Shown here: piece after piece, positions 36,027 to 44,559 of the stretch
How the letters are laid out: each line of letters opens with the position of its first letter
How positions within the stretch are numbered: the first letter of the stretch is position 1
DNA from: Victivallales bacterium
Lineage (GTDB): Bacteria > Verrucomicrobiota > Lentisphaeria > Oligosphaerales > Oligosphaeraceae
Assembly (NCBI GenBank): GCA_017535315.1
Contig: JAFXUD010000094.1
Span: 36,238-100,237 of the forward strand
Length of the DNA: 64,000 bases
Direction of reading: 5' to 3'
Translations under genes and position numbers: made by a program
The notes under the pieces: model-generated
The model's database searches: none
What the model saw: the letters and a program-made list of their open reading frames with translations, nothing else
Told to the model about the DNA's origin: nothing

Positions 36027-36848
36027 TTATTGCGCAACGGAGAGACCGTTGTGCTTGAGGATGGCTTCGTTCATGGAACCGTCCTTGAGCATTTGGTCGA
36101 TGACTTCATTGATGACATCAAGCAGGTCTTCCTTGCCCTTGGAAACGATCATGCCGAATTCCTCGGGTGCATCCAGACCCTTGCCGTCCTTGTCAACCAA
36201 CGGAATGGCCTTGTAGCCAGGGTTCTTCTTGGCGAGGGAGATGGCAACGAGCTCGTCAATGACGACGGCGTCCAGGCGGCCATTTACCATGGCAACAACG
36301 GCGTCAGGTGCGTTGTTGAAGGATTTGACCTCGGTCTTGGTGTCCTTGAGGATGCCAGTGTTGACAGCATCTTCAATCATCATCAGGCCAGTGGTGCCGT
36401 TCTGTCCACCGATACGCTTGCCAGCGAACTCTTCAACACCTTTGGCAGTGCAGGCTTCGGGAACGATTAGGTACTGGACGGAAACCACGAAGGGTTTGCT
36501 GAAGTCGATGATTTTCTTGCGTTCTTCGGTGATGGTGAAGCCAGAGGCGCCGATGTCGGCCTTGCCTGTCTGGACAGTCCCGATGATGCTGTCGAACTCG
36601 GCGGGGACGATTTCAGCCTTCACACCCAGCTTTTCAGCGATTTTGTTGACGATGTCGATTTCCGCGCCGACAATCTGCTTGTTGGCACCGAGATATTCAT
36701 ATGGGGCGAATTCGGGATTCGTGTAAACGACGACTTTGCCAGCAGCCTTGATTTTTGCCACTGCGGATTCAGCGGACTGATTTTGTTTGCAGCCAAACAT
36801 GCTGACAGCCAGGATGGTTGCAACGATTAAGCTCAAGCTCTTTTTCAT
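36027..36848 (-). CDS. Polar amino-acid ABC transporter substrate-binding lipoprotein
   Basis: A 273-residue protein with a lipoprotein signal (ILAVSMFGC, Cys at about 20). The type 2 periplasmic binding fold is marked by FAPYEYLGANKQIVGAEIDIV, EFDSIIGTVQTGKADIGASGFTITEERKK and GGQNGTTG, as in the glutamine, histidine and arginine binding proteins. It captures the amino acid outside the membrane and hands it to the permease. It has its own strong promoter and an AAGGAG ribosome site. Ligand identity is unknown. Confidence 0.92.
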   Translation of the reverse strand: MKKSLSLIVATILAVSMFGCKQNQSAESAVAKIKAAGKVVVYTNPEFAPYEYLGANKQIVGAEIDIVNKIAEKLGVKAEIVPAEFDSIIGTVQTGKADIGASGFTITEERKKIIDFSKPFVVSVQYLIVPEACTAKGVEEFAGKRIGGQNGTTGLMMIEDAVNTGILKDTKTEVKSFNNAPDAVVAMVNGRLDAVVIDELVAISLAKKNPGYKAIPLVDKDGKGLDAPEEFGMIVSKGKEDLLDVINEVIDQMLKDGSMNEAILKHNGLSVAQ

Positions 36849-36902
36849 TGTTTTCTTTCTCCTTGTTGTTGATGATGATAAAAAGTGAAAAAGATTGATA
36901 TA

Positions 36903-36930
36903 ACTATAATGGTTGAAGTGTTTTTTTCAA
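36903..36930 (-). promoter_or_regulatory. Promoter of the amino-acid ABC operon
   Basis: TTGAAA (36925-36930), 16-bp spacer, TATAGT (36903-36908) on the minus strand, about 50 bp before the ATG at 36848. Confidence 0.65.
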
Positions 36931-37002
36931 GTTGTGCAGGCAATATAATCGTTTGATGCGCGAGGCAAGAGGTTGCATGGTAATGTTCCTTCCTGAATTA
37001 TC

Positions 37003-37100
37003 GCTTTAAGGGACGGGAGCGACAGGAGGGACGGGAGGGACCGCAAAATGACGCTAGGATTTCTTGCGTCTCTCCCGTTTCTCCCGTCCCTTAAAAGCTT
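37003..37100. repeat. Large hairpin built of 9-nt purine units
   Basis: TTTAAGGGACGGGAG near 37005-37019 pairs with its complement at 37081-37095, and ACGGGAGGGACCGCAA pairs with TTGCGTCTCTCCCGT inside. The left arm reads as 9-nt units GGGACGGGA, GCGACAGGA, GGGACGGGA, GGGACC. No gene is present between 36849 and 37115. Confidence 0.8.
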
Positions 37101-37115
37101 TAGCTAATCCTACAG

Positions 37116-37979
37116 CTACTCCTTGTTGTCGAAGAATTCGTCGAAGTTAGTTTCAGTGGCGCGTTCCCAGATGTCGGCGTAGTCGTATTCGCTTTGGCCT
37201 GCCACGCGGTAGATATTTGGGGCAGCGGTGATTTCGTCAAAGATGGTTTTGTCCAGGTTTGCCCAATATTTGGCATATTCGGTGTTATAATGGTTGGCGA
37301 GGCAGTCGGTACCCCACAGCACGCGGTGTTTGACGCGGTAGCCGCACATGTAAACCTGGCGGATGGCATCGCGTCGGAAAATGGGCGGTGTGCCAGGGGT
37401 GAAGTCAAGGAACATCTTGCTGCGGCCCTCAGGCGTGACGGAATCCAGGTAGTTAAGCTTGCCAAAGAGGGCGACCAGTTCTGCCGACCACGGCCAACTG
37501 ATGTGCGCCAGTGAGAACTTCAGTCCCTTGACGTCCATCAAGCACTCGAAGCTCATGGGACGGTTGTAGTCCGACGATGGCTGCTGGTTGTACAGCACGC
37601 CAGAGTGGAAAATGAGCGGCAGGCCTGTCTCGGCAATCGCCGCGTAGGTCTTCATGCCCTCCACGGGGTAGAAGTGGTTGCAGATGACCTTGAAACCCGC
37701 GATGCCCATCTCCGCCACGCCATGCACCTGTTCAACGGCGTCCTTGTCTGTGGGGTCGATCCAGAAGATGGGGCGGAAGCCAGGGGCCTGGCGCGTGAAA
37801 TCAATGATGAACTCGGCTCTTGCCTGCCAGCGCTGGTCTTCACCCTTCTCAAGACCGTATCCCAACGGCGCTATGCTGAAAACGGCGCCGCCCGTCACGC
37901 CCGCAAGCGAGGTTTTCTGTATGAATACCTGCGGAGTGTCCTTGGGGCCTGCGTGGAAGTGAATGTGAAGATCTTGCAT
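37116..37979 (-). CDS. Amidohydrolase-related metal-dependent hydrolase
   Basis: A 287-residue TIM-barrel protein of the amidohydrolase-2 type. HIHFH (4-8) supplies the first metal ligands, IAGFKVICNHFYP and LPLIFHSG follow, then SLAHISWPW with a ligand His and VLWGTDCLANH with the metal Asp. Family members hydrolyse or decarboxylate ring and amide substrates (ACMS decarboxylase, lactonases). The substrate is unknown. It lies 48 bp downstream of the gene at 38028 and on the same strand, so it may be its transcript partner. Confidence 0.8.
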   Translation of the reverse strand: MQDLHIHFHAGPKDTPQVFIQKTSLAGVTGGAVFSIAPLGYGLEKGEDQRWQARAEFIIDFTRQAPGFRPIFWIDPTDKDAVEQVHGVAEMGIAGFKVICNHFYPVEGMKTYAAIAETGLPLIFHSGVLYNQQPSSDYNRPMSFECLMDVKGLKFSLAHISWPWSAELVALFGKLNYLDSVTPEGRSKMFLDFTPGTPPIFRRDAIRQVYMCGYRVKHRVLWGTDCLANHYNTEYAKYWANLDKTIFDEITAAPNIYRVAGQSEYDYADIWERATETNFDEFFDNKE

Positions 37980-38027
37980 GGTTGGCTACCTAGAGGTATG
38001 GCGGCGCTGAAGCGCCGCGGAAAGATT

Positions 38028-40865
38028 CTACTTGTGCGAGCGGAGCTGTACGAAGCTGACGCCGAACCAGGGGATGTTGCCGCGTGGGCCGTGGCCTGTG
38101 TTGGTGAGAGTGACCTTGTATTTGCCTGGGGCGAGGGTGGTCTGCGCTAGCGGGAAGGAACGGACGGCCCAGAGGTTGTCAGGATAGTCTGTCGGCCCGT
38201 CGTGGATGACCTGTCCCTCGAACTCGATTTTGACGGGGGCACGGCTGACGAGGTTGTTGTCGTCCATGCCGCCGATGACCAGCTCGGGATTCGTGAGGGT
38301 GGTCTTGACTTCGATAGTGGCGGTGGTGGTTTGGTTGTTGCTCATATCTCCGTAAAGCAGTAGGATGGGTTCCTGTTGCAGCCAGACCTTCCAGCGAACG
38401 CCACCCTCGAAGGCGGGCGTGTCGGCGAAGAGGATGGGGGCATCGGGGGAGTAGGTTCCAGCCAGAGGCGGGTTGGTTTGCACGAGCATCGGCTTGGCGG
38501 TGGGCAGGGCGGTGACGATGGGACGTCCAAGAGCCTTCAGGTCGTCAAGCGCACCTTCAGCCAGATAGGCGATGAGGTAGCGGTCGAAGTTCGGCACGGT
38601 GAAGGTGACGTAGTCGCCGTCGCGCTTATACTCCCACTTGACGATTTCATCGAAGTCGGGGCTGAAGAAGTAAAGGCTGTGCGCCTTGGGCGCGAGGACA
38701 GTCAGCGACATCGGCTTTGACATGTCGGGAAGATGCTTTGCAAGCGACGGGAAGGTGAGCTCGCGCAGCTTCGGCTGGATGCCGTCTTTGGTCATGGCAC
38801 CGAGGAAATTGGCAATATGGAGCTGGGTGGATGCTCCCGTGCCAAAGGCCTGGCGGTGTGCCTCGACCACCACGCCAGACGGGATATTGTCCGTCTTGAG
38901 GACGGGGGTAGCCACGTTGAAGAGGGCCAGCTTGTTCAGGAAGGCACCCCACTGCGGGTTGCGCTTGTCTTCCCACTTCTGCCCAGGCACGACGACGGAT
39001 TCGTTGTAGAAGTGGTAGAAGTAGCAGTTGTAGGGAAGTCCTGCAAAATAAGCGGTTTTGCCCTTGCCTGTATTCTTGATAAGGAGGCCAGGGAAGGCGT
39101 TGCCGTCCGCATCGACAAACTCGGCGGCGACTTTCACATCGGCGTCCAGGTTTTTGACCTTGGTGACGGGGCCGTTGTATGGGATGCGCTCTCCAACGGT
39201 GCCGAAGGCCGCGTCCTTGATGATGAATGTGAACTCGCCCTTGACGGTGTTGTCGTAGTCGCAGCCGATTAGGTCGCGGAGGGCGAAGTTGTCAAGTTTC
39301 TGGTAGTCGGGATTCGTCATGGAGACTTTTGCTCCCGTGACGAGGGTGCCGCCGTTCTGGACGAAGGTACTCACAGCGGCAATCTGCTTGGTGTTCCAGT
39401 TGGCAGCGTCAAACGCGATAAGCGTGGAGGCCTTGTGGGCAAGTTCTGATGCGTCCTCCAGGTCAGGGTCGATGACCACCCTGTAGGGGGTGTTGTTGAA
39501 GGTAAGGGCGTTGCAGGTGCTGGCGAAGGACTTGACCCATTCGCGTGATTCGATGGGGCTCTGGTCGCGGCATTGGGAGGAGAAGAGCACGGCGATGTCG
39601 TTGTAGGCATGGTTGTCGATTAGCAGGTTCTGGCGTTCCTGCTCCCATTGGAGGAGGGGCTTCCAGCCTTGTCCTGTATCGTTCTGCCTGGCAAGCCACC
39701 AGCGGCGCGCACCTTGGGTGAGGCCGCAGAAGTACGAGAAGATGTCGTCTGCGGGGGTACGTGTGTAGTAGAGCACCCAGAAGGCGTTGCGGGTGTGTTC
39801 CGCAACGGCGCGCAGGTACTTCATCTCGAAGAACATCAGCGGCCAGTAGTGGATGTAGCTGTGGTCGTGTGGCTCGCATTCAAGGCCGACGGAATCGCCG
39901 TATGGCAGATAGTTGCCGATTTCGAGGCCTGCGGCGTAGTAGGCGTAGCCCGAGGAGTTGTTGCAGAGATAGATGCTGTAGGTGTCGTCGGGGTCGATGT
40001 CCCGCACAAGCTGCCTGCACTCGGTGTGGCGTTCGTTGACCTTCTGGACGCGCCAGCGGAGCCAGCGGCGGTAGCGGTTCACGTCATCGTTGATCCATTT
40101 CCCGAAGTTCTTGATGGTGGGCGGCTCCAGTCCCGTCTCTGCGTGGAACTTGGAGTTGCACCCTTCGCAGCCGCAGAGGTGCTGTGCGAAGAATTGGATT
40201 TCGTCGATCATGATGCCGTCGCAGGGGGCTTCGGTGAGGAGGCGTTTCAGGGCGGCGAACCAGCATTTCCAGAAGTCGTCGTTGTTAATGCAGGTGTTGG
40301 CGGTGCCGTAGCTGTTGATGTCCGTCTCGCCTGTCTTGATGTTGATGGCCTTCCAGTTTGGATGCTTGATGAAGACGGCGGCATCGACCATGGTGCAGGT
40401 GAGGTGGTGGATGAAGTCCAGGCCGTGCCTGTGGCAGGCTTCAATCATGATGTTGCTGTCCGCAATCACCTTGTCGAGGGGACGGTTTTTCTCAAAGCGC
40501 GGCGACGGCTTGTCCGCTTCGTCGTACATCAGGTAACGGCAGTCTTCGGAGAGGATGAAGTTGAAGCCTTGGTCGTGGAGCTCTTTTGCCTTGGCGTCCG
40601 CCCATTCGGGTGTGATGTCCTTCGGGATTTTAAGGGAACACATGCGGTAGGCTTGGCGCTTGTCTTGTGTGCGCGCAAAGATGATGTTTGGGCGGCTGCT
40701 TGTGAAGTCAGGCAGCCCGAGCACCTTTTCGCGTGGAGCATAGTACTCCTTCAGTTCTTCAGGTACGGCGGCTGTTTCCGCCTGTTGTTTTGTGACGCAA
40801 GAGGCAAGGCCGCCCACTATCAAGGCGGAGATGGCACAAGTTGAGAGAATGCGTGGGATTTTCAT
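38028..40865 (-). CDS. Large lipoprotein glycosidase-like protein with beta-galactosidase-type trimer domain
   Basis: About 945 residues from the ATG at 40865, which overlaps the stop of the upstream gene as ATGA. A lipoprotein signal ends in VGGLASC. Residues 40-400 form a beta/alpha barrel (FNFILSEDCRYLMYD, LDFIHHLTCTMVDAAVF, PCDGIMIDEIQFFAQHLCGCEGC with an Asp-Glu pair, IYLCNNSSGYAYY). Residues about 450-660 match a Rossmann-like trimerisation domain as in GH42 (IAVLFSSQCRD, STLIAFDAANWN, TLVTGAKVSM). The C-terminal part is beta-rich. It resembles the hypothetical GH-like proteins related to GH42; the substrate is unknown. Confidence 0.7.
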   Translation of the reverse strand: MKIPRILSTCAISALIVGGLASCVTKQQAETAAVPEELKEYYAPREKVLGLPDFTSSRPNIIFARTQDKRQAYRMCSLKIPKDITPEWADAKAKELHDQGFNFILSEDCRYLMYDEADKPSPRFEKNRPLDKVIADSNIMIEACHRHGLDFIHHLTCTMVDAAVFIKHPNWKAINIKTGETDINSYGTANTCINNDDFWKCWFAALKRLLTEAPCDGIMIDEIQFFAQHLCGCEGCNSKFHAETGLEPPTIKNFGKWINDDVNRYRRWLRWRVQKVNERHTECRQLVRDIDPDDTYSIYLCNNSSGYAYYAAGLEIGNYLPYGDSVGLECEPHDHSYIHYWPLMFFEMKYLRAVAEHTRNAFWVLYYTRTPADDIFSYFCGLTQGARRWWLARQNDTGQGWKPLLQWEQERQNLLIDNHAYNDIAVLFSSQCRDQSPIESREWVKSFASTCNALTFNNTPYRVVIDPDLEDASELAHKASTLIAFDAANWNTKQIAAVSTFVQNGGTLVTGAKVSMTNPDYQKLDNFALRDLIGCDYDNTVKGEFTFIIKDAAFGTVGERIPYNGPVTKVKNLDADVKVAAEFVDADGNAFPGLLIKNTGKGKTAYFAGLPYNCYFYHFYNESVVVPGQKWEDKRNPQWGAFLNKLALFNVATPVLKTDNIPSGVVVEAHRQAFGTGASTQLHIANFLGAMTKDGIQPKLRELTFPSLAKHLPDMSKPMSLTVLAPKAHSLYFFSPDFDEIVKWEYKRDGDYVTFTVPNFDRYLIAYLAEGALDDLKALGRPIVTALPTAKPMLVQTNPPLAGTYSPDAPILFADTPAFEGGVRWKVWLQQEPILLLYGDMSNNQTTTATIEVKTTLTNPELVIGGMDDNNLVSRAPVKIEFEGQVIHDGPTDYPDNLWAVRSFPLAQTTLAPGKYKVTLTNTGHGPRGNIPWFGVSFVQLRSHK

Positions 40866-41368
40866 GATTTGATGAGTAGGTTGAAGAAGGCGCAGTCTAT
40901 TCCTGCGCGAATGAGCAGGCAGATGACGGTTACGCAAACGGCGGCGATTAGCACGCCGACGACGTTGGCGATCATGAAGCGCTTGGTCTCCATGCCAAGT
41001 GCGTATGCTCCCGCTGCACCCGAGTAGGCTCCTGTCAGGGGCAGGGGGATGCCGATGAAGACAGCCAGTCCCCAGAAACCGTATTTCTCCACATTCGGCT
41101 TGAGCCTGCGTTGTGCGCTGTCCAGATACTTGGCGAGAAGCCTGTCAATGAAACCGATGCGTCTGAAGAACTTAACGACAGGCCCGAGAAGCCAGAAGAC
41201 TGCCCAGCCAATAAGGATGTTCGAGATGACGCATGTCAAGACGACAGCGGGCCATGCCATGGGGGAGGCAATCCACTTCCCGCCCAAAATGCCCATGGGG
41301 ATGGAGGCACGAAGCTCCAGACCAGGAATGAGCGTGATGCAGAAAAGGATGGCGATGGTTTTGAGCAT
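40862..41368 (-). CDS. Small multidrug-export-type membrane protein (COG2426)
   Basis: A 168-residue membrane protein with the family start LIPGLELRASIPMGILGG, a helix IGWAVFWLLGPVVKFF, the conserved LPLTGAYSGAAGAYALGM and a final hydrophobic segment. The family (Sm_multidrug_ex) is named for weak evidence of drug export; its true role is unknown. The stop overlaps the start of the downstream lipoprotein gene by 4 bp. Confidence 0.85.
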   Translation of the reverse strand: MLKTIAILFCITLIPGLELRASIPMGILGGKWIASPMAWPAVVLTCVISNILIGWAVFWLLGPVVKFFRRIGFIDRLLAKYLDSAQRRLKPNVEKYGFWGLAVFIGIPLPLTGAYSGAAGAYALGMETKRFMIANVVGVLIAAVCVTVICLLIRAGIDCAFFNLLIKS

Positions 41369-41388
41369 AATTAGCTATTTATTAGTGA

Positions 41389-42429
41389 TTAAAGGAGCTC
41401 AATGCCCGCCTTTTCGCATGCGGAAGCCATGTCGTCTGGCCAGATGGAGGCCTGGACTTCGCCGATGTGTGCCTTGTGAAGGAGCAGCATGCAGAGGCGG
41501 GACTGCCCGACGCCGCCGCCGATGGAGAGCGGCAGTTCGTCGTTCATCAGGGCCTTGTGGAACTTGAGGTTCAGGCGGTCCGTCGCGTTGCGTTCCTGGA
41601 GCTGGCGAAGCAGTGCGGCCTTGTCAACGCGGATGCCCATGCTGGAGAGTTCGAAAGAGTGCTTGAGGACAGGATTGTAGATGAGGATGTCGCCGTTCAG
41701 ACCGATGTGGCCGTCGGTGGTGGGAGTTGACCAGTCATCGTAGTCGGGGGCGCGTCCATCGTGGGGCTGCCCGCTGATGGGGAGCTTGCCGCCGATGCCG
41801 ATAAGGAAGACGGCTCCGTACTCCTTGGTGACCTTGTCCTCGCGTTCCTTTGCGGTTAGGGTGGGGTATTTCACCTCCAGGTCCTCGGAGTGGACGAAGG
41901 TGATTTCCTCTGGCAGGAAGGTGGTGAGGGCAGGATACTCCTCCTGGATGAAGGCCTCGGTGCGCCTGACGGCGGAGTAGATGCGGCGGACGGTCTTCTT
42001 GAGAAAGTCAAGGTTCCTGTCCTGTTGGGTGATGGTGCATTCCCAATCCCACTGGTCAACGTAGATGGAGTGTAGGTTGTCGAGTTCCTCATCCGCGCGG
42101 ATGGCGTTCATGTCGGTGTAGATACCCGCGCCAGCGGGGATGCCGAGGTGGGCCAGTTCCATGCGCTTCCATTTGGCGAGGGAGTGGACTACCTGCGCAA
42201 TCTGGTTGCCCATGTCCTTGATGGGGAACTGGACGGCGCGCTCGACGCCGTTCAAGTCGTCGTTGATGCCTGTGCCCGCAAGCACGAAGAGGGGGGCGGA
42301 GGCGCGGTGGAGCTTCAGTTCAAAGGCAAGGTTTCGCTGGAACTCGCGCTTGATTTTGCGGATGGCGGTCTCGGTGGTGAGCTTGTCCAGAGCAGGGGAG
42401 TAGGCTTCGGGGATGATGAGCTTTGACAT
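41389..42429 (-). CDS. asnA: Aspartate-ammonia ligase
   Basis: A 346-residue AsnA protein, close to the usual 330. The class II tRNA synthetase-like fold is clear: IKREFQRNLAFELKLHRASAPLFV, GTGINDDLNGVERAVQF, IYVDQWDWE with the ATP-binding stretch, and LSIGGGVGQSRLCMLLL. It makes asparagine from aspartate, ammonia and ATP, without a glutaminase part. It is followed 20 bp upstream on the same strand by an NAD synthase gene, so both ammonia-using enzymes may be co-expressed. Confidence 0.95.
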   Translation of the reverse strand: MSKLIIPEAYSPALDKLTTETAIRKIKREFQRNLAFELKLHRASAPLFVLAGTGINDDLNGVERAVQFPIKDMGNQIAQVVHSLAKWKRMELAHLGIPAGAGIYTDMNAIRADEELDNLHSIYVDQWDWECTITQQDRNLDFLKKTVRRIYSAVRRTEAFIQEEYPALTTFLPEEITFVHSEDLEVKYPTLTAKEREDKVTKEYGAVFLIGIGGKLPISGQPHDGRAPDYDDWSTPTTDGHIGLNGDILIYNPVLKHSFELSSMGIRVDKAALLRQLQERNATDRLNLKFHKALMNDELPLSIGGGVGQSRLCMLLLHKAHIGEVQASIWPDDMASACEKAGIELL

Positions 42430-42449
42430 GATTGTGAAGTATTTGTGGG

Positions 42450-44351
42450 TTATTCGATGATCCAGGGAGTGAAGGCAGTGTCGTCGGGCATCTGCCAGTC
42501 GCCGCGCGCACCCAGCGAGACGGGGCCGATTTTCGGTGCGTCAGGCGAGGCGTTGCGCTTGAACTGCTGCGTGAAGAACCTGCGGAAGAAGGTCTTGAGC
42601 AGGGCACGTATCTTCTCCTCGCTGTAAATGCCCTTGAAGGCATAGCATGCAAGCTGGTAGATGTTTTCTGGTAGCTCTGCGTGCTTGATGAAATGGTAGA
42701 GGAAGAAGTCGTGGAGGTCGTAGTTGCCGATGATGGATTCGGTGTGCTGTTCGCCAGGCAGAAGCTCGGGCGAGACGGGGGTGGCGTTGACGTCGCGCAG
42801 GTGGGTTGCAAGCTTCGTGTCAGACTTGCTGGCGATATATTCGACGAGCTGGCGGATGACGGTCTTGGTAATGGCTGCGTTGACGCCGTACATGGCCATC
42901 TGGTCACCGTTGTAGGTACACCATCCTTGTGCGATTTCCGAGAGGTCGCCCGTGCCGACTACGAGTCCGTTGACCTCGTTGGCGATGTCCATCAGAATCT
43001 GTGTGCGTTCGCGCGCCTGGGCATTTTCATAGACGACGTTCAGGTTGTCGGCTGGATGGTCGATGTCCTTGAAATGCTGCAGGACGGACTCGCGGATGCT
43101 GATTTCACGAAGTTCTGCGCCAAGAGCGTTGGCGAGGCCGACGGCGTTGTTCTTGGTGCGTCCCGAGGTGCCCATGCCAGGCATCGTGATGGCCAGGATG
43201 GCATCGTGCTTAAGGCCAAGGAGGTCGCAGGCGTTGGCACAGGTGACCAGCGCCAGCGTGGAGTCCAGACCGCCAGAAAGGCCGATGACGAGGCGTTTGG
43301 AGCGGCTTGCCTCCATGCGCCTCGCAAGGGCGGTGGCGGTAATGGCGAGGAGGTTGTCAAAATAGGTGGCTCGTTCCTGTTCATTCCCTGGCACGAATGG
43401 ATTCTGCTGCAGATGGAGGTACGTGGGCTCGGAAACGGTTTCCAAATACTCGGGTAGCACTAACCCGCTTGGGTTTTCAGCGTGGAATTGGGACGTGGTG
43501 CGCTCTGCGTCAAGCCAGCGTGGGATAAAATCGAAATAGGTGATGTGCGTCTGGATGGAGAAACGCGGGGATTCCGCAACGACAGTGCCGTTCACGGCGG
43601 CGACTGCATAGCCCGCAAAAACACCGTCTGCCGTGGATTCGCCAGTCCCTGCGCCAACGGAGACGTATGCGCACTTCAGGCGTGTGCTTTGCGCACAGAC
43701 CTGCGTTTTTCGCTGGCGCCAGGTATCGCCCGTCTCCATCTCCGCCATTGGATTGATGATGAGTTGGGCAGCATGAGTGGCCAATGAGGTGGCTGGCGGG
43801 TTGGGCGCATCCGCTTCCGAGCCGATTTCAATGCCTATGGCAAAGTTGTCTGTTGATGTCCAGTTGTTCGATGCAAAAATCTCTTGATTGTGCAACAATG
43901 TGTAAGATTCGCCATCTATTATGATATCTAGTGAAAGACTATTTTTCGATTCTGCTGAAAGAGGAGTGAAGAGCAGTTTTTCCTTAGCGTTGGAAAGATG
44001 CTTCTTACCGATGATTTGCCCAATCTTTCCATTTTGTACGATGGCTGCACAGTTATAGAGATTGGAGCTAGAACGGACAGGCAACCCGACGACTAGGGCT
44101 GCTTTTTTGCCTTCAGTGCCTTTGCGGAGCTTGGAAACAGCCTGAATTGCGGCATGAAGCAAGGCATTCTGCCGAAACAGGTCACCGCAGGTGCTGCCTG
44201 TCAGGGATAGCTCTGGCGTGACGACGATGGAGGCACCCTCGGCGACAGCCTGATTGTAGGCGGCGAGAATCTCCTCCGCATTGGCGGCAGGGTCTCCAAG
44301 GTGCAGCCGTGGAACCACGGCTGCTATTCTATACAAACCTTCGATGGGCAT
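42450..44351 (-). CDS. nadE: NAD(+) synthase with degenerate glutaminase domain
   Basis: A 633-residue two-domain NAD synthase. The N-terminal nitrilase-like glutaminase domain has Glu47 (TPELSLTG) and Lys116/117, but the usual ICED block reads IGSE at 176-179, with Gly177 in place of the catalytic Cys. The C-terminal synthetase domain has the pyrophosphate loop GLSGGLDSTLALV and GTGDLSEIAQGWCTYNGD. The synthetase amidates nicotinic acid adenine dinucleotide. If the Cys is really lost, the enzyme would depend on free ammonia rather than glutamine. It lies next to asnA. Family length and architecture are otherwise complete. Confidence 0.88.
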   Translation of the reverse strand: MPIEGLYRIAAVVPRLHLGDPAANAEEILAAYNQAVAEGASIVVTPELSLTGSTCGDLFRQNALLHAAIQAVSKLRKGTEGKKAALVVGLPVRSSSNLYNCAAIVQNGKIGQIIGKKHLSNAKEKLLFTPLSAESKNSLSLDIIIDGESYTLLHNQEIFASNNWTSTDNFAIGIEIGSEADAPNPPATSLATHAAQLIINPMAEMETGDTWRQRKTQVCAQSTRLKCAYVSVGAGTGESTADGVFAGYAVAAVNGTVVAESPRFSIQTHITYFDFIPRWLDAERTTSQFHAENPSGLVLPEYLETVSEPTYLHLQQNPFVPGNEQERATYFDNLLAITATALARRMEASRSKRLVIGLSGGLDSTLALVTCANACDLLGLKHDAILAITMPGMGTSGRTKNNAVGLANALGAELREISIRESVLQHFKDIDHPADNLNVVYENAQARERTQILMDIANEVNGLVVGTGDLSEIAQGWCTYNGDQMAMYGVNAAITKTVIRQLVEYIASKSDTKLATHLRDVNATPVSPELLPGEQHTESIIGNYDLHDFFLYHFIKHAELPENIYQLACYAFKGIYSEEKIRALLKTFFRRFFTQQFKRNASPDAPKIGPVSLGARGDWQMPDDTAFTPWIIE

Positions 44352-44370
44352 GGGGACTCCTTTTTTTTTC

Positions 44371-44440
44371 GCGACACTGAAGTGCTGCGCACAGGACAGG
44401 CATTTTTAGCGGTACTGAAGCACCGCGCACAGGATCGGCA
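44371..44440. repeat. Two copies of hairpin plus ACAGGACAGGCA tag, family C
   Basis: Copies at 44371-44403 and 44409-44440, 38 bp apart, each a small inverted repeat around CTGAAG followed by GCGCACAGGA. A related copy is at 34156. Confidence 0.6.
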
Positions 44441-44491
44441 GTTTTTGTGGAGCTACCACCTGTTCTGTGCCGTACACGTTAGTACCAGGAA

Positions 44492-44521
44492 GAAAAAAGC
44501 CTCGGCAACGCCGAGGCTTTT
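44492..44521 (-). terminator. Terminator after tsf
   Basis: An 11-bp stem AAAGCCTCGGC/GCCGAGGCTTT with a 3-nt loop and a run of Ts in the minus direction, about 39 bp beyond the tsf stop. Confidence 0.85.
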
Positions 44522-44559
44522 CGTATTAGCCGTAGAGCAACGGCGTAAGTGAGAATGGC

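Noticed and set aside
39648..40844. 398-codon plus-strand open frame
   Set aside because: Antisense to the large lipoprotein glycosidase gene; no recognisable motif.
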